From positions 35,022 to 43,258 of the forward strand of contig DBRU01000114.1 of NCBI GenBank assembly GCA_002306375.1: a stretch of DNA of 8,237 bases, written 5' to 3'. The notes beneath the pieces are model-generated. The model saw only the letters and a program-made list of their open reading frames with translations, was not told the DNA's origin and made no database searches. This stretch comes from Faecalibacterium sp. UBA1360 (lineage in GTDB: Bacteria; Bacillota; Clostridia; Oscillospirales; Ruminococcaceae). A program made the translations under genes and the position numbers. Shown piece after piece: positions 1 to 6,483 of the stretch (the stretch's first letter is position 1; each line of letters starts with the position of its first letter).

Positions 1-33
1 CGCCCGTCGCCCTTGACAGGAAAGGAATGTTTC

Positions 34-1161
34 ATGCCCACCATGTATGACCTTGTCGCCCCCTGCTTTTTCGGCACCGAATCCACCCTGGCTTTTGAGG
101 TGCGCCGCCTTGGCGCCGAAAACGTCCGCGTCACCGACGGCCGCGTGGCCTTTTCCGGCCCGGCGGAACTCATCGCCGCCTCCAACCTGTGGCTGCGCAC
201 GGCCGAGCGGGTCATGATCCTGCTCAAGACCTGGCCGGCGGCCACCTTTGACGAACTGTTCGACGGCGTCTATTCGATCCCGTGGGAGGAAATCCTTCCC
301 CCCGACGCGGCCTTCCCGGTCAAGGGGTCCAGTCTGTCCAGCCAGCTGTCCAGCGTGCCGGCTTGCCAGAGCATCGTCAAAAAGGCGGTGGTCAAGCGCC
401 TGATGGCCGGGCACAAGACCTCCGTTTTGCCCGAGACCGGCCCCGTGTACAAGCTGCGCTTTTCCCTGCGGAAAAACGTGGTGGAAATGATGCTGGATAC
501 CTCCGGCGACGGTCTGCATAAGCGGGGCTACCGCAAAAATGCCACCCTCGCGCCCATCAAGGAAACGCTGGCCGCCGCCATCGCGGACCTGGGCCATGTG
601 CGGCGCGACACCCTCATGCAGGACCCCTTCTGCGGGTCGGGCACCCTGGTCATCGAAGCCGCGCAGAAGGCTTTGAACATCGCGCCGGGCCTGCGCCGCC
701 GCTTTGCGGCCGAACGCTACGACTTTGTGCCGCCCGCCGTGTGGCGGGCCCAGCGCCAGGCCGCGCTGGAACAGGCCCGTCCCGACGCCGGGTTCGAGGG
801 CTTCGGTTATGACATTGACCCCGCCGCCGTGGCTCTGGCCGCCGCCAACGCCAAGCTGGCCGGGGTAGGGGAGCGCTGCCGCTTTGAAGCGGCCGACGTC
901 AAGGACTTCGCCCCGCGCTCCGACGCCGTGGTGCTGACCAACCCGCCCTACGGCGAGCGCCTGGGCGACGCTGCCGAGGCCGCGTCCCTGGCCGCCACCC
1001 TGGGCCGCATCTGGCGCGCCGCGCCGGCAGCCGGCCTGTATGCCATCACCGCCGACGCCGAGTTCGAGACCCATTTCGGCGCCAAAGCCGTCAAGCGCCG
1101 CAAGATCTACAACGGCATGATCCCCTGCCAGGTGTATATGTATTTTGACCGCAAAAAGTAA
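34..1161 (+). CDS. THUMP-domain class I SAM-dependent RNA (guanine-N2) methyltransferase, RlmL/YpsC type
   Basis: The predicted protein has 375 residues and should transfer a methyl group from SAM to a guanine N2 in structured RNA. An N-terminal ferredoxin-like/THUMP RNA-binding region (about residues 1-155) precedes a Rossmann methyltransferase domain. The family signature HKRGYR lies at 162-167. SAM-binding motif I is DPFCGSGT (197-204), the acidic loop GYDID is at 258-262, and the catalytic motif IV NPPYGER is at 303-309, as in N2-guanine enzymes. I chose the ATG at 34 because GGAAAGGA lies 7 nt upstream. A TTG at 13 and an ATG at 43 are in frame but less well placed. B. subtilis YpsC and the N-terminal methyltransferase half of E. 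coli RlmL are the closest known types; the exact RNA position modified cannot be read from sequence. It is probably cotranscribed with the NYN gene 12 nt downstream. Confidence 0.9.
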   Translation: MPTMYDLVAPCFFGTESTLAFEVRRLGAENVRVTDGRVAFSGPAELIAASNLWLRTAERVMILLKTWPAATFDELFDGVYSIPWEEILPPDAAFPVKGSSLSSQLSSVPACQSIVKKAVVKRLMAGHKTSVLPETGPVYKLRFSLRKNVVEMMLDTSGDGLHKRGYRKNATLAPIKETLAAAIADLGHVRRDTLMQDPFCGSGTLVIEAAQKALNIAPGLRRRFAAERYDFVPPAVWRAQRQAALEQARPDAGFEGFGYDIDPAAVALAAANAKLAGVGERCRFEAADVKDFAPRSDAVVLTNPPYGERLGDAAEAASLAATLGRIWRAAPAAGLYAITADAEFETHFGAKAVKRRKIYNGMIPCQVYMYFDRKK

Positions 1162-1173
1162 GGAGGCAGTTTT

Positions 1174-1995
1174 ATGGACGACCTCAAACTCGCCATTCTC
1201 ATCGACGCCGACAACATCTCGCCCAAGTACGTCAAGGTCATTCTGGACGAGGCCGCGTCCTTCGGTGTGGCGGCCGCCAAGCGCATTTACGGCGACTGGA
1301 GCGACCCGCGCCTCAAAAGCTGGAAGGACGCCTTGCTCAACAATTCCATCATCCCCATGCAGCAGTACAGCTATACCACCGGCAAAAACGCCACCGATTC
1401 GGCCATGATCATCGACGCCATGGACCTGCTGTATTCGGGCAACCTGGACGGCTTTTGCATCGTTTCTTCGGACAGCGACTTCACCCGCCTGGCCGCCCGC
1501 CTGCGGGAGGCCGGCAAGCTGGTCATCGGCATGGGCGAAAGCAAGACCCTGGGCCCCTTCGTCAAAGCCTGCGACCAGTTCAAGTACCTGGACCTGATCT
1601 TGGATCACAGCGAAAACGAGCCCGCCCCCGCCCGTCCCACCGACGCGGCCGAGGCCGCAGCCCTGGCCGCCGCCGGCGACGACACGGCCATCAACCGGGA
1701 CTCGGTGTGCAAGCTGGTGCGCGGCATGATCGACGAGATGGACGACGGCACCGGCTGGGTGCGCACTTCCCGGGTGGGGGACCAGCTGATCAAGCGCTAC
1801 CCCGACTTCGACGTGCGCAACTTCGGCTCCAAGAGCCTCAACCGATTCCTGGCTTCCTTCCCCGATCTGGAAGTGGAGGAGCGCATTTTGGCCAACGGCA
1901 ATCCCATCCAGTTCGTGCGGGTGCGCCCCGCGCCCAAACCCCGCAAAAACCCTGCTCGTCCTGCGCCCAAAAAGCGCATGTCCCGCAAAAAGTAA
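1174..1995 (+). CDS. NYN (LabA/PIN-like) domain putative RNase with C-terminal OST-HTH/LOTUS domain
   Basis: The predicted protein has 273 residues. The N-terminal part (about 4-145) is an NYN domain of the PIN/FEN1 nuclease superfamily. The opening strand LAILIDADN carries D11 and D13, D75 and D81 follow in the TDSAMIIDAMDL segment, and SSDSDF carries D100 and D102. Together these form the usual acidic metal-binding cluster, so activity as a metal-dependent RNase is plausible. A Pro/Ala-rich linker (about 148-170) leads to a winged-helix OST-HTH/LOTUS-like domain (about 173-250, with GWVRTSRVGDQL and SLNRFLASFPDLEVEE). Known LOTUS domains bind RNA or protein partners. The tail (252-273) is strongly basic, consistent with nucleic-acid binding. 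AGGAGG overlaps the stop codon of the upstream methyltransferase and sits 7 nt before the ATG, so the two genes are probably cotranscribed. The substrate is unknown. Confidence 0.88.
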   Translation: MDDLKLAILIDADNISPKYVKVILDEAASFGVAAAKRIYGDWSDPRLKSWKDALLNNSIIPMQQYSYTTGKNATDSAMIIDAMDLLYSGNLDGFCIVSSDSDFTRLAARLREAGKLVIGMGESKTLGPFVKACDQFKYLDLILDHSENEPAPARPTDAAEAAALAAAGDDTAINRDSVCKLVRGMIDEMDDGTGWVRTSRVGDQLIKRYPDFDVRNFGSKSLNRFLASFPDLEVEERILANGNPIQFVRVRPAPKPRKNPARPAPKKRMSRKK

Positions 1996-2033
1996 CGGCC
2001 GGTCCGTGCCGGCCCCAGGGAAGGAGAACGCGT

Positions 2034-2828
2034 ATGTATGCCTGTACCGAAGCCGACCGTCCGGCCATTTTGGCCTATATCGAACATGAACCCGAGATCA
2101 ACCTGTTCATCTACGGCGACGTGGAAACGGTGGGGGTGAACAAGGCCCCTGTGCAGGTATGGGTCAACCCCGGCCCCAAGGGCTGGGACTGCCTGATCCT
2201 GCAATATTTTGACAGCTACATCCTGTACAGCCAAAACCCCGGTTATGATGCGGCTGCTGCCGCCCGATTCCTGCGCGGGCGCAAGGTGGAGGGCATCAGC
2301 GGCAAAAAGGAACTGCTGGACCGTCTGGCGCCTTATTTCCCGGGAAAAACCTGCCGCGTGACCTACATGAGCCGCTGCAACGCCGTGGACCCCGCCTTTG
2401 CATCCAAGGCGCCTGCCGATCTGGAAATACGGGAGCTGGGACCGGAAGATCTGGACGAGACTTTGGAACTGTTGCGAAGTATCGATGAATTTTCCGACAC
2501 CTATCACGGCGCCGAGCAGGAACGCCAACAGCTGGCCCAGTGCTGGAAGTGCGGCGGCATGATGATCGGAGGCTTCGCACAAGGCCGTCTGGTCACCACC
2601 GCCCAGACCACCGCCGCCAGCCCCCGCAGCGCCATGGTGGTGGGGGTGGCCACCCGCCTGCAAGAGCGGGGCCGCGGCTATGCCAGCGCCGCGGTGGCCG
2701 AACTGTGCCGCCGCAGCTTTGCCCAGGGGCGGGAATTCCTCTGTCTGTTTTACCACAACCCCGCCGCCGGGCGCATCTATCACCGCATCGGCTTTGCCGA
2801 AGTCGGCGGCTGGACTATGATGAACTGA
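2034..2828 (+). CDS. GNAT family N-acetyltransferase with an uncharacterised N-terminal half
   Basis: The predicted protein has 264 residues. The C-terminal half (about 130-264) is a GNAT fold. Beta-strand VVGVATRL (202-209) runs into the acetyl-CoA pyrophosphate loop RGRGYA (212-217, matching the Q/R-x-x-G-x-G/A pattern). FLCLFYHNPAAGRIYHRIGF (235-254) gives motif B, with Y249 in the usual catalytic tyrosine position. The N-terminal half (1-125) has no motif I recognise; it may be a degenerate second GNAT-like domain or a substrate-recognition module. The frame stays open far upstream inside the NYN gene, but the ATG at 2034 has AAGGAG 7 nt before it and is the sensible start. The gene lies 38 nt after the NYN gene and before a strong hairpin, so it is probably last in the operon. 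The acetyl acceptor cannot be told from the sequence. Confidence 0.88.
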   Translation: MYACTEADRPAILAYIEHEPEINLFIYGDVETVGVNKAPVQVWVNPGPKGWDCLILQYFDSYILYSQNPGYDAAAAARFLRGRKVEGISGKKELLDRLAPYFPGKTCRVTYMSRCNAVDPAFASKAPADLEIRELGPEDLDETLELLRSIDEFSDTYHGAEQERQQLAQCWKCGGMMIGGFAQGRLVTTAQTTAASPRSAMVVGVATRLQERGRGYASAAVAELCRRSFAQGREFLCLFYHNPAAGRIYHRIGFAEVGGWTMMN

Positions 2829-2833
2829 AACCG

Positions 2834-2872
2834 AAGCGCGGGGGTCTGCTTATGCCGCAGACCCCCGCGCTT
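2834..2872 (+). terminator. Perfect 16-bp stem-loop between convergent genes
   Basis: Arms 2834-2849 and 2857-2872 are perfectly complementary with a 7-nt loop, and the core is very GC-rich. It begins 5 nt after the acetyltransferase stop codon. The stem runs into TTT and a moderately pyrimidine-rich stretch (tttgtcctgtctgttcc) on the + strand. On the - strand it is followed by a shorter T-rich stretch, so it may end transcription from both sides. The U-tract is weak for a textbook intrinsic terminator, but position and stem strength support the call. Confidence 0.8.
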
Positions 2873-2908
2873 TGTCCTGTCTGTTCCCCGGCCGCCCGGA
2901 CACGGCCC

Positions 2909-3826
2909 TCACACCCCTTCCAGGTCAAAGGGCGGGGTATATTCCTCCCGGGCGCTGCTTTTCTCCTGCATATAGCCGTCGGTCAACCCCAGCGCCACGG
3001 CCCGGTCGATGATGCGGCGGTATTCGTAGGTCGTGATGCGCCGCCCCAGTCCCTGATCCGCCGCATGGTAGAAGGGGGTGAACTGGCTCATCAGGCTGGG
3101 AATGAACTCTACCCCCGTCTCCCGCCGCACGGCGGCCATGCGTTCCAGCACCTCCAGGCTGTCCGCCACCTGCCCGGGCAGGGCTAGGTGCCGCACGATC
3201 ACGCCCCGGCGCAGGTAGCCTTCGCCGTCATACGCCGGCGCGCCGGTCTGGGCCAGCATTTGCCGCAGCGCCGCTTCGGCCACGGCCGGGTAGTCGGGGG
3301 CGGCGGACAGCCGGGCGGCCAGGGCAGGGGAGGCGTACTTCCAGTCGGTCAGCCACACGTCCACATATCCCGCCAAAGCGCGCAGGGTCTCTATGGTCTC
3401 ATACCCGCCGGTGTTGTATACCACGGGCAGAGCCAGGCCCCGCGCCCGGGCGTCGTCCAGCGCCGCCGTCACCCAGGGCAGCCACTGGGTGGCCGTGACC
3501 AAATTGAGGTTTTTGGCGCCTTGGTCCTGTAACTCCAAAAAAATATCGGCCAGTCGCTGTTCATCAATGGCCTTGCCCAGCCCCTGCTGGCTGATGGCAT
3601 AGTTCTGGCAGTAGCAGCAGCGCAGGGCGCAGCCCGTAAAAAACACGGTGCCGCTGCCGGTGGCAGCGTTTGGGTCGCCGCTCAGGCAGGGCTCCTCCCA
3701 ATGGTGCAGCGCGGCGCGGGCCACCCGCAGCGTGTCGTCCGCACCGCAAAAGCCGGCGGCGCCGACCGCCCGGTTCGCCCCGCAGTTCCGCGGGCACATC
3801 CCGCAGTGGGCAGGCAGCTGGATCAT
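2909..3826 (-). CDS. Radical SAM protein, pyruvate-formate-lyase-activase-like (COG1313 type)
   Basis: The predicted protein has 305 residues. The radical SAM 4Fe-4S motif CX3CX2C is at C66, C70 and C73 (GCALRCCYCQNY, with an extra C71). An N-terminal cluster of four cysteines (C8, C11, C15, C27 in HCGMCPRNC...GFCGA) may hold a second iron-sulfur site. Typical segments of this family follow: DWKYASPALA (161-170), VRHLALPG (211-218) and FIPSLMSQFTPF (241-252). Members are often annotated as putative PFL-activating enzymes, but no glycyl radical enzyme gene is visible here, so the substrate is open. I chose the ATG at 3826 because GGAAGG lies just upstream on the - strand; a GTG at 3886 extends the frame by 20 residues without a ribosome site. 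It is convergent with the acetyltransferase gene and divergent from deoD. Confidence 0.85.
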   Translation of the reverse strand: MIQLPAHCGMCPRNCGANRAVGAAGFCGADDTLRVARAALHHWEEPCLSGDPNAATGSGTVFFTGCALRCCYCQNYAISQQGLGKAIDEQRLADIFLELQDQGAKNLNLVTATQWLPWVTAALDDARARGLALPVVYNTGGYETIETLRALAGYVDVWLTDWKYASPALAARLSAAPDYPAVAEAALRQMLAQTGAPAYDGEGYLRRGVIVRHLALPGQVADSLEVLERMAAVRRETGVEFIPSLMSQFTPFYHAADQGLGRRITTYEYRRIIDRAVALGLTDGYMQEKSSAREEYTPPFDLEGV

Positions 3827-3903
3827 AAGGACCTTCCTTTCGGGGACGGCGCAGGCTCGCCGTTGCCCTGGATTTGACAAAAACACAATTCTTTCGCAAA
3901 CAG

Positions 3904-3934
3904 TTTACCACAAAAGCCCAAAATGTGGTATACT
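3904..3934 (+). promoter_or_regulatory. Probable sigma-A promoter of the deoD-cdd operon, containing an inverted repeat
   Basis: A -10 hexamer TATACT at 3929-3934 is preceded by a weak -35 (TTTACC at 3904-3909 with a 19-nt spacer, or TTACCA at 3905-3910 with 18 nt), inside the only AT-rich stretch upstream of deoD. The dyad TACCACA (3906-3912) and TGTGGTA (3924-3930) with an 11-nt spacer lies on these elements and may be an operator. A TTGACA at 3874-3879 has no matching -10. I see no convincing promoter for the divergent radical SAM gene in the same gap. Confidence 0.55.
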
Positions 3935-3950
3935 AATATGACACCATTTC

Positions 3951-3981
3951 CCGCGCGCCGGCGCTGCGCCGTGCCGCGCGG
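3951..3981 (+). other. GC-rich stem-loop in the deoD leader
   Basis: CCGCGCG (3951-3957) pairs with CGCGCGG (3975-3981), and an inner GGCG/CGCC pair (3960-3963 with 3967-3970) can close a small loop. It ends 6 nt before the AGGAGG of deoD (3988-3993). It could protect the mRNA 5' end or affect ribosome access, but in DNA this GC-rich such pairings also arise by chance. It has no U-tract and does not resemble a known purine riboswitch. Confidence 0.3.
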
Positions 3982-4002
3982 CCCCAAAGGAGGAACGACC
4001 CT

Positions 4003-4722
4003 ATGTCCACCCCGCACAACCGCGCCCAGAACGGCGACTTCGCCAAGACCGTCCTCATGCCCGGCGACCCGCTGCGCGCCCAGTTCATCGCCCAGACCTT
4101 TCTGCAAGACCCGCGCCTGGTCACCGACGTGCGCGGCATGCTCGGCTACACCGGCACCTATGAAGGCCGCCCCGTCAGCGTGATGGGCAGCGGCATGGGC
4201 ATGCCCTCCATCGGCATCTACTCCTACGAACTGTACACCCAGTACGGCGTCGAAAACATCATCCGCATCGGTTCGGCCGGCTCTTACACCGACAAAGCCC
4301 GCCTGTTCGACGTGGTGCTGGCCACTGCCGCTTATTCCGAGAGCAGCTTTGCCCTGACCCAGTCGGGCGATACCGCCGACCTGCAATATCCCAGCCAGAC
4401 CCTCAACGACGCGCTGCGCAAGAGCGCGGCGGACCAGGGCGTCCCCCTGATCGAGGGCGTGATCCATTCCTCCGACGTGTTCTACCGCGAACCCAGCGAC
4501 GCAAAGCCGGTGTACTGGCAGCGCCTGCGGGAGGAGAAGGGCTGCCTGGCCGTGGAGATGGAGAGCTTCGCCTTGTTCCACAACGCCCGGGTGCTGGGCA
4601 AGAACGCCGCCTGCCTGCTGACCATTTCGGACAGCTTCGTCTCGCCCGAGATCACCACCCCCGAACAGCGCCAGACCAGCTTCACCGCCATGATGAAGGT
4701 GGCGCTGGGGGCCGTGCTGTGA
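4003..4722 (+). CDS. deoD: Purine nucleoside phosphorylase, DeoD (hexameric) type
   Basis: This cytosolic enzyme splits purine (deoxy)nucleosides with phosphate into free base and (deoxy)ribose 1-phosphate. The 239-residue length matches the family. H5, G21 and R25 (in MPGDPLRA), R44 and R88 (IIRIGSAGS) match the phosphate- and sugar-binding residues of the E. coli enzyme. GSGMGMPS lies at 62-69. VEMES (184-188, E187) binds the ribose, and D210 in TISDS corresponds to the catalytic aspartate. The usual Asp-His after the serine is Asp-Ser here, a common variation. AGGAGG at 3988-3993 lies 9 nt before the ATG. The gene overlaps cdd by 4 nt (GTGA), so the two are translationally coupled. Together with cdd and the BMP lipoproteins it forms a nucleoside salvage unit. 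Confidence 0.96.
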   Translation: MSTPHNRAQNGDFAKTVLMPGDPLRAQFIAQTFLQDPRLVTDVRGMLGYTGTYEGRPVSVMGSGMGMPSIGIYSYELYTQYGVENIIRIGSAGSYTDKARLFDVVLATAAYSESSFALTQSGDTADLQYPSQTLNDALRKSAADQGVPLIEGVIHSSDVFYREPSDAKPVYWQRLREEKGCLAVEMESFALFHNARVLGKNAACLLTISDSFVSPEITTPEQRQTSFTAMMKVALGAVL

Positions 4723-5165
4723 GCGCCCCGCTTGACCCGCAGACCCGCGCCGAACTGATCCGCGCGGCGTTTGCGGCCCGGCGGTTCGCCTATGTACCGT
4801 ACTCCCGCTTTAAGGTGGGGGCGGCGCTTCTGGCGGACGACGGCCGTGTGTTCACCGGCTGCAACATCGAAAATGCCTCCTACACGCCCACCAACTGCGC
4901 CGAGCGCACGGCCCTGTTCAAGGCCGTCAGCGAAGGCGCGCGCCGGTTCACGGCCATCGCCATTGTGGGCAGCTACGAAGGCCGCGTCAACGAGCTGGTC
5001 ACCGGCCCCTGCGGTGTCTGCCGCCAGGCGCTGTACGAGTTCGGCGGGCCGTCCCTCGCGGTGGTCATGGCCAAAAGCGAGGACGACTATATCCAGACCA
5101 CGTTGGGCGAGCTGCTGCCCTATGCCTTCGGCCCGGCCAATCTGGAGGATGCCCCCGCCCAATGA
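4719..5165 (+). CDS. cdd: Cytidine deaminase
   Basis: This is a zinc enzyme that deaminates cytidine and deoxycytidine to uridine and deoxyuridine. The predicted protein has 148 residues, slightly longer than the usual 130-140 of the homotetrameric class. The sugar-binding motif CNIENAS (48-54) has N49 and E51. Zinc ligands are C60 (in NCAERTALF), C98 and C101 (GPCGVCRQ), with E62 as the proton shuttle; the three-cysteine ligand set marks the small tetrameric class. The start is a GTG whose GTGA overlaps the deoD stop, with a weak G-rich site (4707-4711) upstream, so translation probably relies on coupling from deoD. N-terminal PYSRFKVGAALL (27-38) is at the expected distance from this start. 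The next gene, a BMP lipoprotein, begins 37 nt after the stop. Confidence 0.95.
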   Translation: MSAPLDPQTRAELIRAAFAARRFAYVPYSRFKVGAALLADDGRVFTGCNIENASYTPTNCAERTALFKAVSEGARRFTAIAIVGSYEGRVNELVTGPCGVCRQALYEFGGPSLAVVMAKSEDDYIQTTLGELLPYAFGPANLEDAPAQ

Positions 5166-5202
5166 TCCCTGCAAACCCCATGCAAAGGAGTTTTTTACAC
5201 CC

Positions 5203-6375
5203 ATGTTTGTGAACCCTCCCCAAAGCGGCCTGCGCCGCCTGTGTGCGGCTGCCTGCGCGGCCATGATGCTGGCGCTGTGCGCCTGTTCCGACACCGATAT
5301 GACCGACGCCGCTCTGAGCGCCGCGCAGGTGGATGACAGCCGGTATGTGTTCACTGTCACCGGCGACGGCGCGGTGCCCGACGGCCAGGGCGCAGCCATC
5401 GCCTTTGTGGCCGATTATACGGGCGCGGACTCCGGGCCCGATGCCGCCGTCTGGCGCGGCGTGCAGAACTTTGCGGCCAGCTTTCAGTACGAGGCCGTCT
5501 TGTATCAGGCCGAGTCGGATTCCCTTGAATCCCGCGAAGCCGCCCTGCGCGCCGCCGCCGAAAGCGGCGCCGGTCTGGTCGTGTGCCGGGGCGACGATAT
5601 GGCCGCCGCCTTGTACGGCATCCAGAACAACTACCCCACGGTCAGCTATCTGATGCTGGACGGCGAGCCCCACACCGAGGATTACACGGCATATGCCACG
5701 GCGGACAACACCTGCTGCGTGCTGTTCAGCGAGGAGCAGGCCGGCTATCTGGCCGGATATGCCGCCGTCCTCGAAGGGTACAACCGCCTTGGCTTTGTGG
5801 GGGCCGAGGCTATGCCCGACATTGCCAGCTACTGCAACGGATACCTGCAAGGCGTCGAAGCCGGCGCCCTGGAGCAGGGCGTGCAGGCCAGTGTGGACGT
5901 GTGGTACGTTGGGGGATACGAAGCCGGCGAGACCATCACCACCCATGTGGGCGGCTGGTACGAAGACGGCGTACAGGTCGTGATGGCGGTGGGGGACGGC
6001 GTGCTGGACGGCGTCCTGCCCGCCGCCCGGGACGCCGGGGCCTGGGTCATTGCCGCGGACTGGGATGCCACCTCGGTGGATGAGCGTGTGCTGACCGCCG
6101 CGGTCAAGAACTATTCGGTGACCGTGCAAAAGCAGCTGTATCGGTACTTTACAAACGGCGGCTGGGGCGAACGGGGCGGCTCCAGCGTGCGCCTGGGCGT
6201 GTCGGAAAGCGCTGTGGCGCTGCCCTTGACCACCTGGCGTTTTGGCGCCTTTGAGCAGGATTCCTACGAAAAGGAATACGCCCGCCTGTACAGCGGCGAC
6301 GTGAAAGTCGAGCGTTATTCCGATACCGATACCCTGCCAGATACCCCCAACGTGGCTGTTGATCTGCTGGGGTGA
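5203..6375 (+). CDS. Divergent BMP/PnrA-family substrate-binding lipoprotein (paralog 1)
   Basis: The predicted protein has 390 residues. The N-terminus has basic residues, a hydrophobic stretch (14-27) and a lipobox-like LCAC with the lipidated cysteine at C28, so it should be anchored outside the cytoplasmic membrane. The rest (about 63-390) matches the BMP fold of nucleoside-binding proteins. EEQAGYLAGYAAV (177-189) is identical to the same segment in the downstream paralog, and LGFVG, VGGWYEDG and AADWDA fit the family pattern. The usual SFNQG pocket motif is missing: the region reads DYTGADSGPDAAVW (71-84). Ligand specificity may therefore differ. AAAGGAG (5184-5190) is 12 nt before the ATG, a long spacing. 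The frame is open upstream through cdd, but no better start exists. No terminator follows, so read-through to the next gene is possible. Confidence 0.88.
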   Translation: MFVNPPQSGLRRLCAAACAAMMLALCACSDTDMTDAALSAAQVDDSRYVFTVTGDGAVPDGQGAAIAFVADYTGADSGPDAAVWRGVQNFAASFQYEAVLYQAESDSLESREAALRAAAESGAGLVVCRGDDMAAALYGIQNNYPTVSYLMLDGEPHTEDYTAYATADNTCCVLFSEEQAGYLAGYAAVLEGYNRLGFVGAEAMPDIASYCNGYLQGVEAGALEQGVQASVDVWYVGGYEAGETITTHVGGWYEDGVQVVMAVGDGVLDGVLPAARDAGAWVIAADWDATSVDERVLTAAVKNYSVTVQKQLYRYFTNGGWGERGGSSVRLGVSESAVALPLTTWRFGAFEQDSYEKEYARLYSGDVKVERYSDTDTLPDTPNVAVDLLG

Positions 6376-6420
6376 AAGTGTTCAAAAACGTTGCAGTTCT
6401 CCCTTTTGTTATGGTTTTGT

Positions 6421-6446
6421 AATGGAATATCGTTGATTATTCCATT
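6421..6446. repeat. Perfect 9-bp inverted repeat overlapping the -35 of the second BMP gene
   Basis: AATGGAATA (6421-6429) and TATTCCATT (6438-6446) are exact reverse complements separated by 8 nt. The right arm shares two bases with the -35 hexamer TTGAAA (6445-6450). No T-tract follows on the + strand, so it is not a terminator for the upstream gene. An operator for a dimeric regulator is the simplest reading. On the - strand it would be followed by T-rich sequence, but no - strand gene ends here. Confidence 0.6.
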
Positions 6447-6473
6447 GAAAAAAGCCGCATATTCAAGTATACT
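6445..6473 (+). promoter_or_regulatory. Sigma-A promoter of the second BMP lipoprotein gene
   Basis: TTGAAA (6445-6450) and TATACT (6468-6473) are separated by exactly 17 nt, a near-consensus housekeeping promoter, in an AT-rich island within GC-rich DNA. Transcription should begin around 6480, giving a leader of about 80 nt to the ATG at 6559. It lets this gene be expressed independently of deoD-cdd-BMP1. Inverted repeats overlap both hexamers. Confidence 0.82.
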
Positions 6474-6483
6474 GGAACCAGTA
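6470..6483. repeat. 14-bp dyad over the -10 and transcription start
   Basis: TACTGG (6470-6475) and CCAGTA (6478-6483) are exact reverse complements with a 2-nt centre. The left arm covers most of the -10 hexamer and the right arm covers the predicted start site. A repressor bound here would block RNA polymerase. Its centre lies about 43 bp from that of the upstream dyad at 6421-6446, close to four helical turns. Confidence 0.45.

Noticed and set aside
1455..2033. N-terminal extension of the acetyltransferase frame into the NYN gene
   Set aside because: The extension is an Arg/Pro/Gly-rich out-of-frame reading of the NYN gene. The ATG at 2034 has a proper ribosome site and starts the sensible protein, so this is not a fusion.
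1797..2783. Long - strand open frame opposite the acetyltransferase gene (328 codons)
   Set aside because: Gly/Ala/His-rich translation without motifs, crossing the NYN/acetyltransferase boundary. The + strand genes have clear domains and ribosome sites.
3874..3879. Perfect TTGACA as a -35 element for deoD
   Set aside because: At 16-18 nt downstream there is only CAAACA/AAACAG-like sequence, not a -10. The TATACT at 3929 is too far away to pair with it.
4771..5202. N-terminal extension of BMP1 through the cdd gene
   Set aside because: The translation is Arg/Pro/Ser-rich shadow sequence of cdd. The signal peptide and lipobox require a start at 5203.
4482..5399. - strand open frame spanning deoD, cdd and the start of BMP1 (305 codons)
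   Set aside because: It crosses three well-supported + strand genes and its translation has no coherent domain.
5065..6129. Long - strand open frame opposite cdd/BMP1 (354 codons)
   Set aside because: Shadow of GC-rich coding DNA. It has no recognisable domain and no promoter or ribosome site, while the + strand has two well-supported genes.
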